Assembly: GCF_949628215.1 (NCBI RefSeq)
Contig: NC_134286.1
Span: forward strand, 620,001-684,000
Length of the DNA: 64,000 nt
Source of the DNA: Phalacrocorax aristotelis
Lineage: Eukaryota; Chordata; Aves; Suliformes; Phalacrocoracidae
Direction: 5' to 3'
Shown: in pieces, positions 55,549-64,000 of the stretch
How positions within the stretch are numbered: the first letter of the stretch is position 1
Layout of the letters: each line of letters starts with the position of its first letter
The notes under the pieces: model-generated
What the model was told of the DNA's origin: nothing
Database searches by the model: none
What the model saw: only the letters and a program-made list of their open reading frames with translations
Translations under genes and position numbers: made by a program

Positions 55549-58500
55549 TCCCTTACCTGTGAAGCAGTGCGGTAGGGGAAGTACTTCTGATGTGGAAAGT
55601 GGCTTCCCAGGGCAAACCAGAGCCCCGGTGCTGACAGCGAGCCATCACAGTGTCCAGGCTCTGCCCCACCAGCCCCTGTGCTGCGGCAGCTGGGACCAGA
55701 TCCCCCAGCTCTGCGGTATCACAGCTTTGGAGAGAGGAACACCCCCACCCCACCCCTGAGCTGCGCGGGAGCAAGAGGCCGAGCCTCAGCAGCAGCACAA
55801 AGTTCAACCCTGCTGTTAGTAGCAGCCCTCCTTTCTGATATGCAGCCCTATCTGCCTCCTTTGAGAGCCTTTGGGGTGTTCCTCGCAGCCCCCAGGTCTG
55901 GGATACAGCCAGCCCTCTCCAGGAGTCCAGCTTCAGGTCCTGGCTGGACCGAGGAGCTCTTCGCTGCAGCTGGAGACCTTTACTGTGCCACTATTGTAGC
56001 ATCATCTCTGAGCCCATCTCCTCTGGGCTTTAGTCACCCGCGAAGGGGGGGACAGCCACTGCTCCTTGCCCAGCCATGGAAGGAGGAGGTATGAGCGAGC
56101 TTTTGTTATTGCCTCTTGGCCCCGGCGGAGCGGGCTGCCGGTTGGAAGGGTGCTGCAGCTCCCGCTCACGCAGCAGCAGGCGCCGACGCCTCGGCTCCGG
56201 CTGACGGGATGCTCTCCGGTGGTGATGCAGCTGTCGGTCACCCTAGCGAGGACTGGCAGAAATGGTCATCTTGATGTTTGTCCAGGGAGGAAACCCCTGC
56301 CCAGCATACATGCACACCTCCCTCAGCACACCCAGGAATATTATCCGTTGTTGGTAGGAAAAGGGACAGAGCTGAAGCGGTGCGAGCTGCCCCCGCGCCG
56401 CAGGGGGCAGAGAAGGAGCCCGCTTTTCCAGTAGCTCTGCGGAGCTGCAGTGGGGGCCGAAGTGCTGCTGCTCGGCCCAGGGAGAGCTGGGCAGGTCAAG
56501 GGGAGGCTGCTGCAGGAGCCCAGGCTGGACGAGGCTCCACTTTGCTCCAGCTGGCCCTGGCAAGGAAGGGAGGGCAGCTTTGTGTCTCTGTGCACGGACC
56601 TGCTGCCCCCCTCCCGCTTCTCAGCTGTGCTTCCAAAAATTATATGGAAGAAGGAAAAAACAAACAAACAAAAAAAACCCAACCTAAATATCACTGCAAA
56701 ACCCACTTTCTACTCCTCTTGGTATTTTTTATTTTCATGACAGATTCTTGAGAGCAGCGCCGTCTCCGAGTCTGGGGAACGGGAACTGCAGCAGCGCTGC
56801 TGGTGGTAGCCAGGCGAGGCAAACCCAGAATGCCTGCTGGAGGACAGGCACATGCAGGAAGGAAAATCCAGGGCATGGCGTCTTCTTAGGGCAGGAGGGA
56901 GCCGGGATTATTTACAGGTGAATCAGAGCAACTGCAGGTTGTGGTATTTCATCACAGACCGGCCTCTCAGAGGAAGGAGCGATGCTCTCCCTGCCGCCCT
57001 CGCTCCTGGCCAGCGGATGCTGCCTCTGGTTCTCCCTTTGCAGTTTCACGTTAAGTCATTCATTTCCACCCACCCAACACAAAGCTGTTCCTGGGAGCTG
57101 ATCACTGGGCCATAGCAGAGATGCAGACAAGGTGCTCTGTGTGTCGATGGACCATCTGGGGGAAAGATTGTGTACAAATGTGTGCATTGTTAATTATTAC
57201 TGTGTTTTCTTACAGTTCAGCAGGGAAAGGTTTCTTCTGCCCATTTGCTTGTTACTTGGCAGGCTCTCAAACCTGTGACCACCTTCTTCCCTGTCCTCTT
57301 CTGCCAGCTAATAAATTAATTTTTTGGAGAAGGTGTTTTCAAGTTCACTGCCTCTAGCTCCTCTTTGCTGTTAGTATGGCTGATAATGGGATTGAACTTT
57401 GCCCAGGTTCTTTTTTTGCCTTTCAAAGCACCAGTTAAAGTTGTATTTTCTCCAATTTTCCCTCTTCCCCACCTCCTTTCTGCCCGGAGGGCTAGATCTG
57501 AGGACAGCAAAGGAATGCAGAGACCCGCTGGGAGCTGCAGATGGGTAACCTGTGGTTTTAAGTGGGCCAATCCCTCGGGAGCCCCGCTGGGACCACTCGC
57601 TGCCCTGCGGGATGTGTAGCAAGCCCTTCTCCCAGCTGGGGAGCCGTGCCCATCAAGGGGGTCAGCACAGTGCTGGCGGGCTGGGGGGCACAGCACAAGT
57701 TTGCAGCCTTTTCTTTTATTCATAAATGAATTAATTTGCCAAAACCATCCTGCCACTGGGTCAGGCGGTAAAGGTGCATGAACTTCCTTCTTGTCCTTGA
57801 ACCAATGATGCCTGTCCAGCAGAGATGCTGAAACCATCGTGCCTGTTGATGTGACTGCTGCCCCGGGTGGGAGGCACAGGCTTTGCCTGGAGCACTGCAG
57901 AGAGGATTTAACCAGGGCTGAAATGCATGCTTCCAGCGTCGTGCCTGGACGCAGATGTCATCCTGGCCTGATTAATCCTTCACCTCTCACCAGCGCTGCC
58001 CCATTCCTGCGGGTTTTTTGGTCCATCTGAAGTCAGTGGTGCAGAAGGGCTGTTGGCATGGGATGCTGCTGCGGAGGGTCCCTCCTCCACCTGCTCCGAA
58101 GAAGGAGCCAAGCCTGTGCCTGGCTGGGGAGGCATCGACAGGAGAGGGGCACGGATGCTGGCAGCACCAGAGACTGCGCCCAGGAGCCAGGGATGTTTCA
58201 AAGGCTGCTCTGAGTTTAGCTGTGAAGATTCGGAGCTTTGCCTGAACCCCCTGAGGTTCGGGCATGATGCGGCTGCTTGCTCCGACGTGCTCAGGTTTGG
58301 ATGGGAGGGGAAACCTGCCCACCCCTTCGGTGGAAGGGTGAGGGTGGGCAGATGGGTGGGAAGAGGCTGCTGACTTAGAGAAAGACAATCAGCTTCACAT
58401 CTGCCTCCCCTGCCTTTGCCCGCTCCTCCGAGGCAATTTCTCCAGATGATGAGCATCTTTCTGTATTTTAGCACTGAACAGTGGCTGTTCTGCTGAGCTC

Positions 58501-58964
58501 AGCACCCTGCTTCCCAGGCTGGGAGCAAGGCAGCAGGCTGTGACTGCTGTTAGATGGATGAGTAAACCCAGTAATGGCCCCAGACTAACAATTTCATCCA
58601 AACGATCAAGTCCCAGGGCAGCCGGATCGACTGCCTGGACAAAGGCAGGTGCCAGCCGAGAGCAGAGCTGGGCCTTGCACCCATAGCTGACATCAACCCG
58701 CCCGCGGGAGTGCGGAGCCGGTCCATGACGTGCAGCTCGTAGCCTCAGACGCAGGCAGAGACTTACCTCAAATAGAGGGGGAAAAAAGAGCAGCAGAGAA
58801 GTCAGGCCTGAGTGAGAACCGAGGGAATTGTCCACTGGGATAATTCCTCGTGCCAGCAAAATGAGAGGGAAAAGCTGGCCTGACCTGCTCAGAGGTGACA
58901 TTAACCAGGGAGATGGCTCCGGTAGGGAACGCACCGTGTGCGGCTGTGCGAACCGAAGGCTGCC
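55549..58964. other. Unassigned DNA
   Basis: Mostly GC-rich. AT-richer patches lie at 56630-56750 (A-rich AAACAAACAAACA piece at about 56657-56683), 57175-57330 (TTGTTAATTATTACTG at 57188, GCTAATAAATTAATTTTTTG at 57307), 57700-57745 (TTATTCATAAATGAATTAAT) and 58555-58610. No gene or RNA recognised. Confidence 0.3.
56396..56410 (+). promoter_or_regulatory. Possible CTCF-like site
   Basis: CGCCGCAGGGGGCAG shares the AGGGGGC core and most flanking positions of the CTCF family motif by eye. Single motif, weak. Confidence 0.2.
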
Positions 58965-59125
58965 CGGCAGATGGCTGCGGAACTTTGCAAAGAGGTTACG
59001 CTTTTAAAATCCCGGGACATAAATCTATGCCACGCAATTGCACAAGTCCTCTCTGAGCCCCTCGGGGCTCTCTATCGTAATGCGTTGCTGGGCTTCTCAA
59101 CCCAGAGATTTAATGCGTGCGGGGA
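58965..59125. promoter_or_regulatory. Candidate regulatory block
   Basis: Mid-GC, non-repetitive DNA with GCTTTTAAAATCC, ACATAAATCTATGCC, ACGCAATTGCAC, TATCGTAATGCG and GATTTAATGCG. Candidate constrained element; weak. Confidence 0.25.
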
Positions 59126-60099
59126 AGCGTCCAAGGCCCATGCATCATCTGGGTGGTTGGTGGGAGGCGCGTCCCCAAGAGCTGGAAGAAGATTGCTGCC
59201 AAAAGGCAGAAATTTTTTGGCCCATTAACAAAGCTGACGTTAAGAAATACAAACTTGGTGTGAAGATGCTGACAGCCCGCAGGAGCATGAGGGAAGAAAG
59301 CTGAAAGGCTCTGAGAGCACAGAAGGTCGGTCGAGGGCCAGCGCATGGAACAGGCCATGGAGATGCCCCATAGAGATGCAAAAACAGCAAGTTGGATGAA
59401 GAGTAATGAAATGTGGGGTGTCTATAAGAGAAGATGGGCGCCCCTTGGCTCCTGCTGGTCTTCCTGAGGGGAGCAGGCTCCGTTGTTGGGTTGGAAGCGG
59501 TAGATGTGAAGTGGGATGCCTTTCTGCACCAGGCGCAACCCCATGAGGTGCATCCTCGCTCCTGTTCCTGACAGAGCATCTCCAGCCAGGTCCGGCTTCA
59601 GAGCAAAGCCCTGACCCTGCCACAGTTTGCTACGCAGATCTCCCCGCTTCGCCCCCGAGCCCCCCAAGATCCCGTGCCCTCGCCCTGTGCTCTGAGGAGG
59701 TTCCTGGAGGTGGGTCCCTCAGCTCAGCCCCTCCATGGCTTTAAGTTTAGAGCCTTTGCTTCTTTTCCCCTGGCTGCAGGTTCAAAGGCGTTGCAGTCGC
59801 TGCCGTCCAGCACCTTGGCGTCCAGCAGCAAATGCCCAAGCTTGAACATGAGGGCAGAAAATTGGGTTTGCCTCCTGCACCGAGGCCCCCCCTCCAGCCC
59901 TCGAGACCAAAGCGAGTGCTTTAAACTGCAGCAGTGGAATTGCAAAGCCTCTGCAGAGTGTCTAAGATCTGCATGCACAGAACTTTTGTCCAACAGCTTC
60001 TTTCTTTCTCTGAAAAAAAAGGAAAATTTTGCCTCTCTTCCATTTCCTCTTCCCCCACCGGCCTCACCTTGTCTGGATTTTAGCTTCAAAATGCCCTTA
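59126..60099. other. Unassigned DNA
   Basis: Contains a minus-strand open run at about 59667-59422 whose middle (…MHLMGLRLVQKG…IYRFQPNN…) reads less low-complexity than other frames, but no family is recognised and no splice structure could be established. Confidence 0.3.
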
Positions 60100-60500
60100 G
60101 ATCTTAAATAAATTTAATCTAGAGCCACACATACTTTATATCATGTCCTTTTGGAAGCCGTTCCCTGGTTCCTATCGCCACAGCAGGGCAGCTCACGCTG
60201 GAGGAAGGAGGCGGCGGGAGGGAAGGCTGCGTCCCTGGGACTCCCGTTTCCTTCGACGCGGAGGAAAGGGGCATCAGTACAGTGACGACCAGGAATAGGG
60301 ACAAAAATAGTTGTTGGGTTGTTTTAGAAGCATCATCAAGAATTTTGACAAGTTTATTGATAAGCTTTAAATGTATTAGTAGGGATACGCAAATAAAAGG
60401 AGGGATATGTGTGTCATTTAGTCCCACGCGCTTACCTTTTCAGGCCGAGGAGAGGTGGGACCTGAGTAAAGATTTGATTTCCAGCAGTAGGGGAGGTGTT
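60100..60500. other. AT-richer unassigned interval
   Basis: ATCTTAAATAAATTTAATC near 60102 and a second AT-rich piece at 60300-60420 (ATTGATAAGCTTTAAATG). No specific element recognised. Confidence 0.3.
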
Positions 60501-61800
60501 AAATTTTTACAGATTTTCTGGACCTGTAGCAAGCCTTTGGAAATGCTTAGGAAAGGAGGCTCCAAGGAGACCTGTGCTCACTGTGCAGATGGTCGGGGAG
60601 CTGAGCACGGAGAGAAAGCTGCGGTAGGGGTTTGCTCTCTGGCTGGGACCACCTCTCCTCCCTCCCACTCCCCAGCTGTGAAACTCTGGCTCCTCTCCCT
60701 CTTCCTTGAGGCTCGGGTGAGTTTGAGCCTGAGAAGCTGTTCCATGCACAGCCTCCCATTCCCGTGCCTCCCACCGTCCCGGTGCATGGGGTTTCCGAGC
60801 GGCACGAGGAGCTGACGATGGGCTGCCCCACGGCCGGCAGTCTGCGCAAGGGGCGGCTTTGCCACCGCTCACGCCTGGCCCCTTTGCAGTCACTGACGGG
60901 CACAGCCAGGCTGCCCGGGGACAGCCCCCACAGCGGGAGGACCTGTGCCCGGGGTGGGCTGCACAGCATCCCTCTCCTCCTCCTCCCTGCTCAGCCCCAG
61001 CCGTGCTCTGGGGCCAGGGGCAGGGTCTGCACCTGGGGCCTGGGAGGGATGGGTGAGGCAAAGGGACAGCATGGGGACAGGGGCAGGGGGACCACAGCAT
61101 CGTGGGGAGAGAGGGAGGCCCCTGCCCCTACCCGCAGCCCTCTGCAGACCACCGGGACCCCAGCCCACAAAGCCTGGGTGCCCTGCCGTGTGCTCGGATG
61201 AAGGCTCGGGGTGGCGTCCGCCTTGTCCCCGCTGGGGCGGTGTCCCTGCCCTGGGATGGCCGGTGGGGCCGTGTAGTGCCGGGATGGGGCTGAGATCCCC
61301 GTGGGTGCCACCGCTGCGTCGTGTCCATTGGGCCACCGGGCACGAGTGGGTGCAGGTCCTGACTGCAAAGCCAGAAAAGGGCCCTCTTGGGGGAGGAAGC
61401 AGCCTTCTCCTCCTCCTCTTTCTCCTCCTCCTCCTCCCCAGGCTGGACCTGGGCTCCCCTGGGGCGTGCACCCCCCTTCTGCTCCCGGCGTGGGGAGCGC
61501 AGCCAAAGGGCTGGTTTCCTTTCCTTCTCTCCTTCCCTCACCATACACAGCCCCTCGCTGGGTTTGTGTGCAGAGCCCCACGCAGGCGGCGGGGTGCTGC
61601 AGATGGACCCGACCGCCGCTGCACTGGCACCTTCCCAGACGGCGACGGCTGTGCCACGCGTGGCTTCCCGGTGACTGGTGACAACCCGTGGCATCCCTGG
61701 TGTGCGTTCTGGGAGACATCGGAAAGGACCCACAGCACCACCACATCCCCCTCCCTCCTCCCAGACCGTTCCCAAGCCTCTGGGGGCTGGGGGCTGCCCG
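60501..61800. other. GC-rich DNA with long opposed reading frames
   Basis: Plus frame 60945-61832 and minus frames 61818-60991 and 61847-61128 overlap almost completely. Their translations are Gly/Pro/Ala/Arg-rich without domains, so I call no gene. Contains the pyrimidine tract at 61403-61439. Confidence 0.4.
61403..61439. repeat. (CTC)n pyrimidine tract
   Basis: Thirty-seven consecutive pyrimidines of TCCTCC type. Confidence 0.85.
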
Positions 61801-62400
61801 GCCAGTGGCCGCTGACATGGGGCTGCTCCTGATCCTTCTGCTGTCACTTTTCTACGCTGCTACAAGTGGCTGCCTTTGCATGTCACATCATCCAAAGCCG
61901 GGGGGAAATCAGGCCGTTTGACTGGGGTGTTGGTTGGGGCGGTTGTGGGTTTCAGTACAGATCCCGGCACAGGGGTGTCGGCTGCCTGAAAGAGCCGTGC
62001 TCCGCCGGCAAAGTGCTGTCCTGCAAAGAGAGTTTGTGTGCCTGGTAACGCGCTCTCTGCGCTGCTTATCGCTATCGGCGCTACCTGCAAACCCAGGGCT
62101 GGCTGCAAGTCGTGATTCTGCCTTTTATTCAAGAGAAGAGCGGGCAAGCAGGGGAGCGGAGGGGAGCAGCCGCAGCCGCCGCGCCGATGTCAGTCTGAAA
62201 GAGGAGGGAGCAGCGGACAGAAACCACATCGAAAAGCGACACTTTTTGCTGGAAGTTAGGAATGGGGACGGCGGAGAGGCAATAGCTCTGCGCTGTTTCC
62301 ATTTTACTCTGATTTGTTGTGGCTTACTTTGTGCAAACTGTGCCCTCCCGGCCTGCCCTGAGCGAGAGAGGGGGGGTTAAACCTTTCTCTCCAACCAAAC
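61801..62400. other. Mixed segment with signal-peptide-like micro-frame
   Basis: An ATG at 61817 opens a 34-codon frame whose first 18 residues are a leucine-rich hydrophobic run like a signal peptide. A cysteine-rich run in another frame ends at 62048 (cysteines spaced C-x13-C-x4-C-x7-C-x4-C). The two are not in frame, and no splice pair could be supported. 62050-62280 is moderately CpG-rich. No CDS is called. Confidence 0.25.
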
Positions 62401-63231
62401 GGTTAATTGTTTGTGTCTCCTTACGAGTGGTTTGCTTTAGCTGCAGCTCAGCCCACCTGGGTTCGGGAAGTGTAAGGGGAATTGCATGTGGCATGCCGTG
62501 AGAGGGGGTGCAGCGCTGGCGGGGGCAGCAAGGATGCGCTGTGGTGCGGAGAGCCTGGCCGCTAGAGACAGACGGGGTGGGCGATAGGTGCATCACCCCG
62601 GGCCACATCCTGTGGCTCCAGGGCTTTGCTGGCAGAACTTACACGGTTTCTTCGCAGACAGAGGCAATGCAGACCAAAAACATGTGTCGTTCAGCCTCTT
62701 AGTGTCCAGAGAATTTGGTCATGGCTGCTTTCTTGCAGGTGCGTGGGCTTTGTTTGCAATCCTGGGTGACCCTCGTGAAAAGTTGAGGTGGATGCTGAGC
62801 TCAGTCCCGGCCAGGTTTGGCTGCCGCCTTTGGCTGTGCTTCCTTCTGCGGCCCTGCAGAGCGGGGGCAGGAAGGTCCCTGCCGCAGCGTAGGGCCCGAG
62901 CCCACCCCGTCCCGCCTCGGCCGGGGAAGGTCCCTCTACCCTACAGATACATCGTCTGAAAATCACCTTCTTTCCCCGCTGACTTTGCGGGAAACAAGCA
63001 CTTTTCCTCTGGGTTTGTTGTTTGTTTTGTTTTTTTTTTTTTAAATTTCACCTTCTCCTCTATTGCCTGAGGTTGTTCTCTGATCTCTGTCCTGCACAAT
63101 CATGGGTTCCTCTCACCCTGGAGAGGTTTAATACAGAATGAGGTCCTACGGGGGTGGCTGGAAAGCATCACTTTGGCTGGGAATGTGGGGCTTGTGCATC
63201 ATTCCTGAAAAAAAAATAGAAGCTATCTGTG
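62401..63231. other. Unassigned DNA
   Basis: Ordinary composition with a T run at 63031-63042. Nothing recognised. Confidence 0.3.
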
Positions 63232-63271
63232 TTTATATATATAAATATATGTATATATGTATATATGTATA
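63232..63271. repeat. (TATATG)n-type AT microsatellite
   Basis: TTTATATATATAAATATATG followed by GTATATAT repeats spaced 10 bp. Confidence 0.85.
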
Positions 63272-63779
63272 AACTCTTCTCTCGCACTATTTACGTAGCT
63301 GCATACGTGGATACGCTCTCTGCAATAGGGACCTGGAGGCCCTGGAAAGGTTCCCGTTGCCTTCTGTGGGTCCTGCATAAATTCAGACTAAGAAAACAGC
63401 CAGAAACCTGCGTGGCATGGCAGTGGGCAACAGAAAGCCTCCCTGGATAACTAGAAACAGAACCGAGACAGGACAAAATCCCTCTAAAGGGACTCAAGCT
63501 CAGGTCTGAGGGCTGGGGTGAGATCTGTCTCCATTCGCAGGACTTGGAGAGGGTAAGGGACACGCTTCCCTCCGCAGGGCTGCAAGAGGGCAAGAGCCAG
63601 GGGTCTTGTATTGTCCCCACCTGGTGTGTGTTTTTTCTTACTCTTTCCTCACCCAAAACACTGTGTTAAGGAGACATGGTTTTCCTTCCAAGCCCAGCCA
63701 CTCGCCAGCCACTGCCGGCAAGGGCAGGACCTGACAGCACCTCCAAAATCTCATGTCTCCTGCCACCGCTCCAGCCTCT
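63272..63779. other. Unassigned DNA
   Basis: Nothing recognised. Confidence 0.3.
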
Positions 63780-63885
63780 TTTAAGAGGTTTGGATGATTT
63801 GCGGCGAGATGCTCTTAATTGCCCTTAATCTTTGTCCGCATGTTAATTCACTGTTTAGGTGTTTATCTTGCAGGGATCCTGCAGA
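63780..63885. promoter_or_regulatory. Candidate regulatory block
   Basis: GGATGATTTGCGG, CTCTTAATTGCCCTTAATC (63813-63831, two TTAAT words 10 bp apart) and CATGTTAATTCACTG. AT-richer than flanks. Confidence 0.3.
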
Positions 63886-64000
63886 GCTGTGCCAAAGCAG
63901 AGCTCCCAGCCAGCGAGAGCAGGGATGGGCCAGCAAAGAAAGCAGCCGAGGGAGCAGCAGGACCTCCGTGGGCGTGCATAAAACACATGCGCATGAAAGC
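63886..64000. other. Unassigned end of window
   Basis: Nothing recognised. Confidence 0.3.

Noticed and set aside
60945-61847. Plus frame of 295 residues with minus frames of 275 and 239 residues
   Set aside because: Mutually overlapping on both strands, low-complexity GC-driven composition, no domain, no splice evidence.
61866-62048. Avian beta-defensin or ovodefensin exon
   Set aside because: Lacks the terminal CC pair and the defensin cysteine spacing, and is out of frame with the nearby signal-like run.

Overview
This window looks like vertebrate, most probably avian, nuclear DNA. The main evidence is three CR1-family LINE remnants. One is a clear CR1 3' end (40456-40844), one is an older CR1 tail (29467-29644), and one is a decayed reverse-transcriptase fragment of the CR1 superfamily (about 43512-44030). 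The sequence is GC-rich, poor in interspersed repeats and unusually rich in short-unit minisatellites, which fits a bird microchromosome or chromosome-end region. Crocodilians and turtles also carry CR1, so they are not fully excluded.

I could not support any protein-coding exon, rRNA or tRNA. The many long reading frames occur in GC-rich DNA on both strands and in several frames at once, or run through tandem repeats whose unit length is a multiple of three. None shows a domain I recognise. The window is therefore best read as intergenic or long-intron DNA.

The non-coding content has three layers. (1) Short AT-richer islands of about 80-400 bp sit in the GC-rich background. They are dense in homeodomain cores (TAATTA, TAATTG, TTAATTAA) plus SOX/TCF-like (AACAAAG), forkhead-like (GTAAACA), octamer, TEAD-like and CRE-half-like words. 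Examples lie at 2755-3010, 13570-13940, 15085-15165, 17640-17935, 22560-23030, 33395-34245, 48225-48600, 49990-50440 and 50930-51360. They resemble the conserved enhancer clusters around developmental transcription-factor genes, but conservation cannot be tested from one sequence. (2) CpG-dense segments lie at about 1530-2220 and 42835-43030. (3) Six minisatellites are present: a 24-bp unit (333-566), a 66-bp higher-order array (21305-22140), a 17/18-bp unit with 71-bp higher-order period (27313-27508), a 38-bp unit (34862-35092), a 21-bp unit (38412-38620) and an 18-bp unit with 54/72-bp higher-order spacing (42136-42565). A degenerate 12-bp array (43026-43195) and several pyrimidine or triplet tracts add to these.

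Layout: 1-5 kb has a minisatellite, a purine tract, a CpG island and the first regulatory-like blocks. 5-20 kb alternates GC-rich unassigned DNA with homeobox-motif islands. 20-30 kb holds the 66-bp and 71-bp arrays, more islands and an old CR1. 30-35 kb is AT-richer islands then the 38-bp array. 35-45 kb is the repeat-densest part, with three arrays, a second CpG-dense patch and two LINE remnants. 45-52 kb contains the strongest regulatory-like block (49990-50440), with two perfect palindromes and a perfect octamer. 52-64 kb is mostly unassigned, GC-rich toward 60.5-62.4 kb, with an AT microsatellite near 63.25 kb. No genes are seen working together; the most interesting hypothesis is a long-range regulatory domain for an unseen neighbouring gene.
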